Shown here: piece by piece, positions 1 through 10,316 of the stretch | Layout: every line of letters starts with the position of its first letter | Position numbering within the stretch: the first letter of the stretch is position 1 | Source of the DNA: Fundidesulfovibrio soli | Lineage (GTDB): Bacteria; Desulfobacterota; Desulfovibrionia; Desulfovibrionales; Desulfovibrionaceae | DNA length: 42,680 nt | NCBI RefSeq assembly: GCF_022808695.1 | Contig: NZ_JAKZKW010000029.1 | Coordinates: forward strand, 1 to 42,680 | Reading direction: 5' to 3' | Notes under the pieces: model-generated | Databases searched by the model: none | Told to the model about the DNA's origin: nothing | Seen by the model: the letters and a program-made list of their open reading frames with translations, nothing else | Made by a program: the position numbers and the translations under genes

Positions 1-90
1 GTGCTCCGCCGCCCGGCCCGGCTCCCCACGGAGACAACGCGTCACAGCGCGAAAATATTACAAGATCAGAGCGTGTTGCCGGGCTGGAAT

Positions 91-142
91 GCGAAGCGGA
101 AAGGGATCGCAAAGGGAGGAACTCCCTTTGCCCGCCGGAGGC
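91..142 (-). repeat. REP-like palindromic element, copy A
   Basis: Read on the minus strand it starts GCCTCCGGCGGG, then has a hairpin with arms CAAAGGGAG and CTCCCTTTG, and ends near CCGCTTCGC. The same order of parts occurs at 178-230 and at 42114-42165. This copy faces the copy at 178-230, so the two form an inverted pair about 35 bp apart. The repeat is seen directly; a role in termination or mRNA stability is inference. Confidence 0.65.
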
Positions 143-177
143 AATCCTTTCCGACTGGCATCCAATACCGGAAGAGC

Positions 178-230
178 GCCTCCGGCGGCCAAAGGGCCTT
201 CGGCCCTCTGGACTCCCTTCCGGCTTCGCG
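178..230 (+). repeat. REP-like palindromic element, copy B
   Basis: It begins GCCTCCGGCGGCCAAAGGG, has a short hairpin AAGGGCC-TTC-GGCCCT, and ends CGGCTTCGCG. It matches copy C at 42114 almost base for base outside the hairpin loop, and copy A in reverse orientation. Confidence 0.65.
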
Positions 231-252
231 TCGTGCCCGCCCCCCGCAGCCG

Positions 253-912
253 CTAGGCGTGCAGCCCCAGCACCCGGGAGAGCAGCGCCTCGGCGTTGCG
301 TTCGGCCTGCAGGTGTTCGTCCTTGGTGAGGCCCGCGCCCTTGGCGATCATGGCCCGCATCTCGGCGGAGACGAGGTCGCCGGGGGCGTGGGCGTCGTTG
401 TCGATCACCAGCCCGGCGCCGGTCTTGCGGGCCATCACGGCCACGTGCCCGTTGGTCAGGCTGTGGCCCTTGCGGGTGGTGATCTCCAGGAGCACGCCGT
501 TCTCGGCGGCCAGCAGGGCCTCCTGCTCGGTGATGAGGCCCGGATGGGCCAGCACGTCCGCCCCACCTTCGATGGCGGCCAGGTTGGTGCCGCGCGCCAC
601 GGGCTCCACGATGGTCTCGCCGTGCACCACCACGAGCATGGCCCCGGCGCGCCGGGCCTCGGTGATGAGGCCGGGGATCAGCCCGGGGGGAACGTGGGTC
701 AGCTCCACGCCCACGGCCAGGTTGATGTCCAGGTAGGGCCCGGCCTCCTTGGCGAAGCGCTGCAGGTTCTCCAGGATGAGGTACATGTTGGAGTGGTCCG
801 CGTGGTCGGTGATGGCCAGCCCCTTGTATCCGGCCTTGGCGGCGCGGCGGGCCAGCTCCGCCGGGATGAGCTCGCCGTCGGAGAAGGTGGTGTGGGTGTG
901 CAGGTCGATCAT
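253..912 (-). CDS. PHP-domain metal-dependent phosphoesterase
   Basis: This 219-residue protein carries the full set of PHP metal-binding motifs in order: HTHTTFSDG at the N-terminus, ITDHAD near residue 37, GVELTH near 68, VVHGE, DVLAHPG near 120, and DNDAHAPGD near 173. PHP proteins use a cluster of two or three metals to hydrolyse phosphate esters. The size and the HTHTTFSDG start fit the stand-alone histidinol-phosphatase-like group (YcdX type), but no his genes are nearby and the substrate cannot be read from sequence. The start lies 6 bp after the stop of the upstream nuclease gene, so it is the last gene of the operon running from 4520 to 253. Confidence 0.88.
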   Translation of the reverse strand: MIDLHTHTTFSDGELIPAELARRAAKAGYKGLAITDHADHSNMYLILENLQRFAKEAGPYLDINLAVGVELTHVPPGLIPGLITEARRAGAMLVVVHGETIVEPVARGTNLAAIEGGADVLAHPGLITEQEALLAAENGVLLEITTRKGHSLTNGHVAVMARKTGAGLVIDNDAHAPGDLVSAEMRAMIAKGAGLTKDEHLQAERNAEALLSRVLGLHA

Positions 913-918
913 GTGGCC

Positions 919-1400
919 CTACATCTTGTATTTGGTGTCGGCGGGGTTGTAGCTTTCCAGGATGTCCGTCCAGTCGTCGGTGCCGTCGGTGGCGATGCCC
1001 GGCTTGGGCTTGTTCTCGGCCAGGGCCTCCACAACGGCGGGGGCCACCAGGATGGGGGCCTTGGCGCGCAGGGCCAGGGCCACGGCGTCGGAGGGCCGGG
1101 CGTCGATCTCCACTTCCTTGCCGCCCTGGTCCACGCTGATGATCGCGAAGAAGGTGCCGTCGGTGAGCCCGGTGACGGAGATGCGCAGCACCTTGCCGCC
1201 CAGGGCCTCGATGGAGGAGAGCAGCAGGTCGTGCGTCATGGGACGGGGCAGCTTGACGTCGTTGAGCGTCAGCGAGATGGCCATGGCCTCCATGGCCCCG
1301 ATCCAGATGGGCAGGGTCGTCTTTTCGTCGATGCTCTTGAGCACGAGCACGGGGGCCTGCGTCTCCTCGTCGAGGGCGAGGCCCGAAACCTTCATTTCGA

Positions 1401-1404
<4 letters not shown>
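919..1404 (-). CDS. Bifunctional nuclease family protein (DUF151)
   Basis: The 161-residue product has the DUF151 core: an N-terminal beta-rich segment with LPIWIGAMEAMAI, a middle RPMTHDLLLSSIEALGG and the conserved DARPSDAVALALRAKAPI. Relatives are described as small nucleases acting on DNA and RNA; the true bacterial role is not settled. I chose the ATG at 1404 because GGGGGGAG lies just upstream and the ATG overlaps the miaB stop in an ATGA arrangement, which indicates translational coupling. A longer frame beginning six residues earlier has no better signal. The pairing with miaB and a PHP gene looks like a conserved cluster of the lineage. Confidence 0.88.
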
Positions 1405-2732
<1,328 letters not shown>

Positions 2733-2775
2733 CCTGCCATACTAATGCATGGAAGGGGCGCGGTAAAGTGCGGCG

Positions 2776-3399
2776 CTAGCGTTCCTCGCCATCCACGAAC
2801 CAGCCCGCGAAGCGCTTGAGCACCGCGTCGCGCATCTGCTCCACGCTCAGTTTCTCCGCGTCGAGCACCAGCTCCGCGCGCGGGTCCTCCTCGAAGGGCA
2901 CGTCCACACCCACGACCTGGCCCAGGCCATCGAACTTCTGGCCCGTGGCCTTGCGCTTCACGGCCTTGGCGTACAGCCCGGCCATGACCAGCCCCTCGGG
3001 CCGGGCCGACTCACGGCGCATGGCCGTGGCCACGCCGCAGCGCAGGTGCACCTCGGCGAAGCGCTCCACCAGCCCGCGCGCGTGGTCCCGCATGGAGCGC
3101 AGCGGCGCGGTGCCGTCCATGAGCACCACCCTGCCCTCTTCGGCCAGGGCGGCGGCCTCCTCCGCGAACATGCGGTAGGCGGCCTCCCGCTCCTTGGCGG
3201 TGTAGAGGGGCCGGGGCGTGTAGTGCTTGCGCCGGGCGTCCATCTGCAGCCAGACCGGGTTGAGCCCCCTGCGCGTCAATTCATCCGCCACGGCCTTGGC
3301 CACCGTGGACTTGCCCGCCCCGGGCAGCCCCGTGAACCACAACACCGCCCCCGCCCACTCAGGCCGGGGGCCTTCCGCCTCTGCGGCCAGGGCGCTCAT
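2776..3399 (-). CDS. APS-kinase-like P-loop kinase (CysC family, divergent)
   Basis: The 207-residue protein has a clear Walker A motif, FTGLPGAGKST (residues 22-32), and the general layout of adenylylsulfate kinase. The family's LDGDN-x-R segment is replaced by LQMDARRKH (52-60), and the FISPYR-type motif by MDGTAPLRSMRD (95-106). The phosphosulfate substrate is therefore doubtful, and it may phosphorylate another small molecule or sugar. No sulfate-activation genes adjoin it. Its start overlaps the stop of the upstream APH-fold gene by 4 bp (ATGA). That gene order mirrors single-chain proteins that fuse an APH-type domain to a P-loop kinase, which suggests the two act together. Family assignment is solid, function uncertain. 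Confidence 0.75.
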   Translation of the reverse strand: MSALAAEAEGPRPEWAGAVLWFTGLPGAGKSTVAKAVADELTRRGLNPVWLQMDARRKHYTPRPLYTAKEREAAYRMFAEEAAALAEEGRVVLMDGTAPLRSMRDHARGLVERFAEVHLRCGVATAMRRESARPEGLVMAGLYAKAVKRKATGQKFDGLGQVVGVDVPFEEDPRAELVLDAEKLSVEQMRDAVLKRFAGWFVDGEER

Positions 3400-4520
3400 G
3401 CCAGGTACTTGTTGATGCCGCGCCAGTCGAAGCGGTCATCCTCCAGAACGTTTTCCAGGAACCGCAGCAGGCCCCGGCGCACGGGCTCGGGGTGGTGCGG
3501 GTACCACTGGGGCGAGGCGATCACCAGGCCCCGGAACATATAGAACGGCGCGATCACGTCCAGAATCTCCTCGTCATGGGTGCGCTCCAGGTAGCGCTCC
3601 CAGAAGGCGGTGTAGAGCTGCTCCAGCGGGCCGGAGAGCCTGGGGGAATCCGTCTGCCCGTAGAGCGAGAAGAGCACGAAGTTGAGGCTCATGGTGGCCA
3701 CGTCGTCGGCTGGCTCCCCGAATTCTCCGCGACTGCGGTCCAGCACGTGGAAGTCGTAGCGCTCGCCCTGGTCCTCCACCAGGACGTTCCAGGGGTGGAA
3801 GTCCCCGTGGACCGGGCTCAGCCGCCGGGTGTAGGCGCGCAGCTTCCAGCGCCAGTCCACCACGCGGCGCTCCAGGGCCTGGAAGCGCTCCGGCGGGAAG
3901 AGGTCGTAGGGATGGGGGTAGGCGTCCACCAGGCCGAAGATGCACTCCGAGGCCCCGATCAGGTCGCGCACCCGGCGCAGGTAGAGGTCCGGGTTGTCCA
4001 CCCGCTCGGAGTGGATGTCCGCCAGCCAGTCCGCGAAGGAGACGGCCAGGGCCGCGTCCTTGGGCGTGGCCTCGGTGCGGCCGATGCGCTCCAGGTGGCG
4101 GTAGTAATCCTCGCCTTCGAGCAGCTCGGTGAGGATGAAGAACTCCTTGGGCTCCTTCACGCCCACCATGCGGTCGGCGGCGTCGAAGTAGCCCAGGCCC
4201 AGTGACTTGGCGTGGCGCGGCAGGCGCCCGGAGGTCTCGTGCTGGAACATCAGGATGGCGGCGCGGTCCCAGTAGAACTGGTGCCCGTACTTGTCGCCGC
4301 GCATGATGGAGAGCACGGCGGACTTCACCCTGCCATCCACGGAGAACTCGATGCGCAGCGGCTTGCCGTAGCCGAACTCCTTCATGCCCTGGGTGCCGGT
4401 CTGGCCGATCTCGCCCAGCCAGCTCAGGCGGGCGCTCTCTCCGAAGGCCTGGCGGAGGTAGTTCTGGATCTTTTCGGCGTTGACGCGCAGAGGGGTTTTT
4501 TCCTCGGTGCCTGTTCTCAT
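3396..4520 (-). CDS. APH-fold phosphotransferase, substrate unknown
   Basis: The 374-residue protein has the aminoglycoside-phosphotransferase fold signature. The catalytic loop is PVHGDFHPWNVLVE (about residues 234-247), and a metal-binding segment LDRSRGEFGEPADDVA replaces the usual D-x-D-x2 pattern about 20 residues later. Many such proteins phosphorylate sugars, homoserine, choline or proteins rather than drugs, and nothing points to antibiotic resistance here. It is the first gene of the probable operon running down to 253. AGGAG lies 8 bases before the ATG. The stop overlaps the start of the small P-loop kinase. Confidence 0.8.
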   Translation of the reverse strand: MRTGTEEKTPLRVNAEKIQNYLRQAFGESARLSWLGEIGQTGTQGMKEFGYGKPLRIEFSVDGRVKSAVLSIMRGDKYGHQFYWDRAAILMFQHETSGRLPRHAKSLGLGYFDAADRMVGVKEPKEFFILTELLEGEDYYRHLERIGRTEATPKDAALAVSFADWLADIHSERVDNPDLYLRRVRDLIGASECIFGLVDAYPHPYDLFPPERFQALERRVVDWRWKLRAYTRRLSPVHGDFHPWNVLVEDQGERYDFHVLDRSRGEFGEPADDVATMSLNFVLFSLYGQTDSPRLSGPLEQLYTAFWERYLERTHDEEILDVIAPFYMFRGLVIASPQWYPHHPEPVRRGLLRFLENVLEDDRFDWRGINKYLA

Positions 4521-4632
4521 GGCCTGCTCCTGCGGGCCCCGGGCCTTGCGGAAGGGCGCGCCCGGGGGCTGGTTGGCTCGGCCGAAGGCGGCCGGGCCCC
4601 AGTATCGCTCAAAGCGGGGGCCGCAACAACAC

Positions 4633-6252
4633 CTATTGGCGCGTTTCCCTGCCCAGGTAGCCGAAGTACTCGTGGTCGCTGGCCAGCATATGGCGGGAAA
4701 CCACCTCGTCGAGCAGGAAGGTGAACAGCTGGCCGGTGGAGAGCTCCCTGCGCTCGAAGCGCTCGGCCAGCTCGGTGGCCTGATGCACGAGCACCTCGTG
4801 CGAGCGGGCGTGCTCCTCCACCAGGGGGTAGCCGGCGGCGCGCAGGACCGTCTCCTCGTAGCTGAAGTGGCGTCTGATCTGCTCCATGAGCTTGCCTATG
4901 AGCGCCCTGCACTCCCCTTCGGGGCATTCCACGGCCACGGCGGAAAGCAGCTTGTTGGCCGAGGCGAAGATCTCCCTGTGCTGGGCGTCCAGCGCGGGGT
5001 CGCCGCACTCCAGGGTGCTGTCCCACTCCAGGCGCACGTAGCGGGCCACGTCAGGGTAGAGATCCGGCGGGGCCTGGGTTTCACCGATGGCCACCTCCAC
5101 CCGGTCGCGCCCCCTGCGCTTGGCCAGGTAGAGGGCCTGGTCGGCCAGGCCCACCAGTTGCTGCCAGCTCTGCGTGGCCGGGTTGCACTCGGCCGCGCCG
5201 ATGCTCACGGTCACGCCCAGGGAGCCGTTCTCGCCCTTGATGGCGGCCTTGGCCACGGCCTGGCGCAACCGCTGGGCGATGGCGCAGGCCTGGCGGATGT
5301 CGGTCTGGGGCAGCAGGGCCACGAACTCCTCGCCGCCGTAGCGCGCCCAGACGTCCTCGGTGCGCAGCTGGGTGCGGGCCGCGTCGGAGACGGCGCGGAG
5401 CATGGCGTCCCCGGCCAGGTGGCCGTGCTCGTCGTTGAAGCGCTTGAAGTGGTCCACGTCCAGCAGCAGGCAGCTGACGGGGGTGTGGTGGCGGGTCCCG
5501 CGCGGCCACTCCACGCGCACGATCTCGTCCAGGGCCATGCGGTTGGCGGCCTTGGTCAGGGGGTCCTGGCGGGCCAGTGCGTTGACCTCCTTCTGCAGGA
5601 GCTGCGAGGTCAGCAGCACGAGCAGGGTGGTGAGCACCACGCAGGCCATGATGGAGGCCACCACGAACTGCGCCTGCGACACGGTGGGCATGGAAACGGC
5701 GTCGGCACCGGCGAGCGCGCCAGCCACCGCGCGCCAGCAGACCGAGGCCGCAAGCAGGACGTGGACCGCCGCAATCAGGCGCAGCGTGGAGGTCAGCGAG
5801 GTTTCCCGGCTGGTCAGGCAGGCGTGGATGACCAGCAGATCGAAAGCCACCGCCACCAAGCTCAGGACGACGACCCGCACGGGGTAGTCGTCCTGAACCA
5901 GGGTGAACCAGACGAGCAGCCCCAGAGCCAGGGCGCAGAGAGCCGCGCCCCGGCGCCAGGGCGGGTTGCTCCCGGTTGCGCGCACGATGCCGAAATTGAA
6001 GACCATCATCCCGCCCAGAAGCAGGCCGTTGGCTGCAACCGCGCAGCACCAGGGGGGCACCCAGGCGCGCAGGCCCAGCAGCGCCAGGCCCAGTGCGGAG
6101 AGCAGCGCCCCGGCGCCCCACTCCCTGGCGGGGGGGAAGTTGCTGTGGATTTTCCAGACGTGGAGAAGCACGCAGGCCTGGGCCGCCTGGCAAAGCGACC
6201 AGACCAGGAAGAGGGGGCGGAGATCGGTGCTGAAAATTTCCATTCCGTGCAT
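4633..6252 (-). CDS. Membrane diguanylate cyclase with C-terminal hemerythrin domain
   Basis: Three parts are visible. The first about 210 residues form a chain of hydrophobic helices, a membrane-bound sensor region. A GGDEF domain follows with active-site RYGGEEFVALLP and upstream DPLTKAANR and DVDHFKRFND, which should make cyclic di-GMP. The C-terminal 130 residues are a bacteriohemerythrin domain keeping all seven di-iron ligands (DAQH, RHFSYEE, EEHARSH, SRH-x4-D). Hemerythrin-cyclase fusions are known as oxygen or redox sensors that tune c-di-GMP, fitting an anaerobe that must avoid oxygen. I place the start at ATG 6252, with GGGCGGGA 9 bases upstream; a TTG at 6261 and an ATG at 6243 are alternatives. 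Confidence 0.92.
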   Translation of the reverse strand: MHGMEIFSTDLRPLFLVWSLCQAAQACVLLHVWKIHSNFPPAREWGAGALLSALGLALLGLRAWVPPWCCAVAANGLLLGGMMVFNFGIVRATGSNPPWRRGAALCALALGLLVWFTLVQDDYPVRVVVLSLVAVAFDLLVIHACLTSRETSLTSTLRLIAAVHVLLAASVCWRAVAGALAGADAVSMPTVSQAQFVVASIMACVVLTTLLVLLTSQLLQKEVNALARQDPLTKAANRMALDEIVRVEWPRGTRHHTPVSCLLLDVDHFKRFNDEHGHLAGDAMLRAVSDAARTQLRTEDVWARYGGEEFVALLPQTDIRQACAIAQRLRQAVAKAAIKGENGSLGVTVSIGAAECNPATQSWQQLVGLADQALYLAKRRGRDRVEVAIGETQAPPDLYPDVARYVRLEWDSTLECGDPALDAQHREIFASANKLLSAVAVECPEGECRALIGKLMEQIRRHFSYEETVLRAAGYPLVEEHARSHEVLVHQATELAERFERRELSTGQLFTFLLDEVVSRHMLASDHEYFGYLGRETRQ

Positions 6253-6338
6253 GTCGCGCAATCCCGCCCGAGGGCCGCTCCGGAGAGACCCGGACTTTTG
6301 GAGGTTGCAGGAAACAACGCCAGCCTAAGCTTTCTCAA

Positions 6339-6366
6339 CCCATACCACATTGAGAGGATTTTTCAA
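6339..6366 (-). promoter_or_regulatory. Possible sigma-70 promoter of the hemerythrin-cyclase gene
   Basis: On the minus strand TTGAAA (6361-6366) and TATGGG (6339-6344) are separated by 16 bases in a locally AT-rich patch, about 85 bases upstream of the start codon. The -10 match is weak. Confidence 0.3.
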
Positions 6367-6410
6367 TTCCATTGATCAAAAAAATTGCACCTTCCCGCGT
6401 TGGGGAAACG

Positions 6411-6441
6411 AAAAAGCCGCCGGGGGCTGGCCCGGCGGCTT
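6411..6441 (-). terminator. Rho-independent terminator of the cytochrome-cutA-PfkB unit
   Basis: A 9-bp GC-rich stem GCCGCCGGG / CCCGGCGGC (6416-6439) is followed on the minus strand by five T residues. It sits about 50 bp past the stop of the PfkB-family gene. Confidence 0.85.
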
Positions 6442-6490
6442 GGATGCATCTGGCGAAGGCCCCCCGCTCAGGCGGCCCCTCAGGGAGCGG

Positions 6491-7429
6491 CTAGCCCTCG
6501 CTCTTGCCGTAGTTGGCCTCGTAGCGGGCCCAGAACTCTTCAGGGGTGAAGGTGTGCTCCTGGGTGCCGTGCTGCTCCACGCAATAGGCGGCGGCCACGG
6601 CCCCCATCCTGGCGGCCACGGCCAGGCTCTTGCCGTGCGCCAGGCCGCAGAGCAGGCCCGCCCGGAAGGAGTCGCCCGCCCCGGTGGGGTCCTTCACGGC
6701 TGTGACGGCGGCCGCGGGCACGGTGAACTCCACGCCCTTTTCGTTTATGGCCACGCCGTTCTCGCCCAGGGTGGTGATGAGGGTGTCCACCCGGTGCAGG
6801 ATGGCCCCCTTGCTCAGGCCGGTGGCGTTCATGATCATCTGCAGCTCGTAGTCGTTGGTGATCAGGAAGCTCGCGCCGGTGAGCATCTCGGCCAGGTCCT
6901 CGCCCGAGAAGGCGGGGATGTTCTGGCCTGGGTCGAAGAAGAAGGGGATGCCCAGCTCCTTGTAGCGGGCGCAGTAGTGCTTCATGTCGGCCAGGCAGCC
7001 GGGGGCCACGATGCCCATGGTCTGCGCCGGGTCGAAGCCCTCCACGCTGAAGCCCGACTGCACCTTCATGGCTCCGGGGTTGAAGCCGGTGATCTGGTTG
7101 TCGGACTGGTCCGTGGTGATGTAGGCGCCGGGGGTGAATTCCTCCGGCACGCGGCGGATGCCCTCCATGCTCAGGCCCAGCCCGGCCAGCCAGGAGGCGT
7201 AGGGCTCGAAGTCCTTGCCCGCGGAGGCGATGATGGTGGGCTTCTCGCCGAGCAGGCTCATGCTGTAGGCGATGTTGCCCGCCGTGCCGCCGAACTTCTC
7301 CGTGAGCCCGTCCACCAGGAAGCAGACGTTCAGGATGTGGATCTTCTCGGGGAGGATGTGATCGGCGAACTTGCCGGGAAAGGTCATGATCCGGTCGTAG
7401 GCCACCGACCCGGAGACGAGGATGCGCAT
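6491..7429 (-). CDS. PfkB-family carbohydrate / nucleoside kinase
   Basis: The 312-residue protein has both PfkB signatures. The N-terminal region contains GGTAGNIAYSMSLLG (near residue 47), and the C-terminal motif DPTGAGDSFRAG (near 245) holds the catalytic aspartate and anion hole. It transfers phosphate from ATP to a sugar or nucleoside. The short lid region and FNPGAM segment resemble the adenosine-kinase/ribokinase branch, but the substrate is not certain. The start ATG follows AAGGAG that overlaps the cutA stop codon, so the two genes are coupled. A clear terminator follows. Confidence 0.9.
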   Translation of the reverse strand: MRILVSGSVAYDRIMTFPGKFADHILPEKIHILNVCFLVDGLTEKFGGTAGNIAYSMSLLGEKPTIIASAGKDFEPYASWLAGLGLSMEGIRRVPEEFTPGAYITTDQSDNQITGFNPGAMKVQSGFSVEGFDPAQTMGIVAPGCLADMKHYCARYKELGIPFFFDPGQNIPAFSGEDLAEMLTGASFLITNDYELQMIMNATGLSKGAILHRVDTLITTLGENGVAINEKGVEFTVPAAAVTAVKDPTGAGDSFRAGLLCGLAHGKSLAVAARMGAVAAAYCVEQHGTQEHTFTPEEFWARYEANYGKSEG

Positions 7430-7438
7430 CGAGGCTCC

Positions 7439-7762
7439 TTAACTGTTGGGACGGGTTTCGGCGGCCACCCAGTCCAGGAAGTCGGGGTTGCCGTCCGCCA
7501 CCGGCAGCACCACCACGCAGGGCACTTCGTAGGTATGGAGCTGCCGTACACGGGCCACCACGGCTTCGGCAAGCTCCGAACGCGTCTTGGCGACGAAACA
7601 GGCCTCGCGCTCGTCCTGGACGGCCCCGTCCCACCAGTAGAGGGAGCGCAGGCCGTCCAGCACGTTGACGCAGGCCACCAGCCGCTCCTCCACCAGGGCC
7701 CGGCCGATGCGCAGGGCCTCCTCGGGGCTGGGGGCGGTCACGTAGACGAAGCTTATGGACAC
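7439..7762 (-). CDS. cutA: Divalent-cation tolerance protein CutA
   Basis: The 107-residue protein matches CutA1 over its whole length. It has the N-terminal FVYVTAPSPEEALRIGRALV strand-helix, the LVACVN segment, SLYWWDGAVQ, and a C-terminal HTYEVPCVVVLPVADGNPDFLDW. CutA1 forms a stable trimer; its link to copper tolerance is historical and its role unsettled. The start is GTG at 7762, one base past the stop of the cytochrome gene, with no good ribosome-binding site of its own, so it is probably translated by coupling. Confidence 0.92.
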   Translation of the reverse strand: MSISFVYVTAPSPEEALRIGRALVEERLVACVNVLDGLRSLYWWDGAVQDEREACFVAKTRSELAEAVVARVRQLHTYEVPCVVVLPVADGNPDFLDWVAAETRPNS

Positions 7763-7763
7763 G

Positions 7764-8051
7764 TTATTCGCACACGGGCTTGCTGCCGGGCTTGAGCCCA
7801 GCCAGGTATGCGATCACGGCGGGCTTCTCCTTTTCCGAGATCTGCGCGCCCTTGCCGATCATCCTGGTCACGGTGACTTCCCAGGCGGCCTGGTCCTTCT
7901 TGCCCAGGGCGGCGCAGAGGCGCTCGGCCATGTGGCACTTGGTGCAGGCGGCCATCACAGTCTTGGAGGCGTCCTGGGCCAGGGCGGCCCCGGCGCAGAA
8001 GGCGGCAAGGAGAACGGCGCACGCGCAGGAGGCGATGAAGGAACGTTTCAT
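7764..8051 (-). CDS. Small secreted monohaem c-type cytochrome
   Basis: The 95-residue precursor begins with a signal peptide (KRSF, then a hydrophobic stretch, ending AALAQ). The mature part has one haem-binding motif, CTKCH, about 10 residues in. A late methionine or histidine would be the sixth iron ligand. The ATG at 8051 is preceded by AAGGAG; a longer frame to 8108 adds residues ahead of the signal peptide and is rejected. Two further cysteines (ERLC and the near-terminal VCE) could form a disulfide. It should act in the periplasm as an electron carrier. It heads the unit with cutA and the PfkB kinase; their functional link is unclear. Confidence 0.85.
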   Translation of the reverse strand: MKRSFIASCACAVLLAAFCAGAALAQDASKTVMAACTKCHMAERLCAALGKKDQAAWEVTVTRMIGKGAQISEKEKPAVIAYLAGLKPGSKPVCE

Positions 8052-8167
8052 GGGGCAGACTCCTTGATGCGGTGGTTTTCCACAGACTCTCCCGATACAC
8101 CAGGCCACCCGAAAAGCAAACCATGAAGGGCTTGCGCGCCCCGCCCCGGCGCGGCTACCATGCGGCC

Positions 8168-8830
8168 ATGAACCGCGAGACCCTGCTGCTTGAGTATTAC
8201 AAGGCCATGCTTGGCGCCCGTGGCCACAGAGGCTGGTGGCCGGCCGAGACGCCCTTCGAGGTCTGCGTGGGCGCGGTGCTGACCCAGAACACCGCCTGGA
8301 CGGGCGTGCGCAAGGCCATCGACGCCCTCAGGGGACACGGCTGCCTCGACCCCGAGGCCCTGGACGCCCTGCCCCTGGAGCGCCTGGCGGAGCTGATCCG
8401 CCCGGCGGGCTATTTCCGGCTCAAGGCCCAGCGCCTGAAGAACCTGTTGGCCTACCTGCGCGAAAGCTGCGGCTTCGACCTGGCGGAGCTGGCCTCGCGC
8501 GACATGCTCCAGGTGCGCGAGGAGCTGCTCGGCGTGCGCGGGGTGGGGCCGGAGACGGCGGACTCCATCCTCTGCTACGCCCTGGGCATGCCCAGCTTCG
8601 TGGCCGACACCTACACCCGGCGCATACTCTCCCGCCACGGGCTGCTGCCCGAGGACGCGGGCTACGACGACATGCGCGATTTCTTCATGGACGTGCTGGA
8701 GCCCGACACGGCCCTGTACAACGATTTCCACGCCCAGCTGGTGGGCGTCGGCCACCACTTCTGCAAGACGCGCGCGCCGCTGTGCGGGGAGTGCCCCCTG
8801 GGCCCCTTCCTGGAGAACCCGCCGGGATGA
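8168..8830 (+). CDS. Endonuclease III-related HhH-GPD protein (COG2231 type)
   Basis: The 220-residue protein belongs to the HhH-GPD base-excision glycosylase superfamily. It has GAVLTQNTAW near the N-terminus, the helix-hairpin-helix LGVRGVGPETADSIL, the catalytic-aspartate segment FVADTYTRRILSRHG, and a C-terminal cysteine cluster. Only three cluster cysteines are evident, C-x6-C-x2-C in FCKTRAPLCGECPL; the fourth usual in endonuclease III is absent, as the protein ends nine residues later. The family's lesion specificity is poorly known. I use the ATG at 8168 because homologues start close to this point; no strong ribosome-binding site is visible, and ATG 8123 is an alternative. Confidence 0.85.
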   Translation: MNRETLLLEYYKAMLGARGHRGWWPAETPFEVCVGAVLTQNTAWTGVRKAIDALRGHGCLDPEALDALPLERLAELIRPAGYFRLKAQRLKNLLAYLRESCGFDLAELASRDMLQVREELLGVRGVGPETADSILCYALGMPSFVADTYTRRILSRHGLLPEDAGYDDMRDFFMDVLEPDTALYNDFHAQLVGVGHHFCKTRAPLCGECPLGPFLENPPG

Positions 8831-9018
8831 TTCCTGGGGCGAACCGCCCGGAACGCGCGGCGTGAGCGGGGTTTGCCTGAGTGATTGGCATTGCGTTTTG
8901 AGGTGAAACCTATTAACCCCACCCGATGAATCCCGGCCGGTCGCACCGCCAGCGGGCCAGTTCGGCCCCAGGCGCCGCCCGGCGGGCATACGGCCTTTTT
9001 TCCGCTGGAGGCTATTCT

Positions 9019-10308
<1,290 letters not shown>

Positions 10309-10316
10309 GGTAGGAC

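Larger units (their letters stand above)
1..252. other. Intergenic stretch with two facing REP-like palindromes
   Basis: No reading frame here has convincing protein character. The stretch carries two copies of a palindromic element in opposite orientation (91-142 and 178-230), listed separately. It lies downstream of the PHP gene that ends at 253, so it probably serves as the 3' end of that operon. The first 90 bases may belong to whatever lies to the left, but nothing recognisable is seen in them. Confidence 0.6.

Noticed and set aside
2776-3399. True adenylylsulfate kinase (cysC)
   Set aside because: The DGDN and FISPYR substrate motifs are not kept and no sulfate-activation genes adjoin. 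Only family-level similarity is claimed.
3396-4520. Antibiotic-resistance aminoglycoside phosphotransferase
   Set aside because: The fold matches, but the metal-binding segment and operon context (kinase, miaB) are those of a housekeeping or metabolic kinase; nothing suggests mobility.
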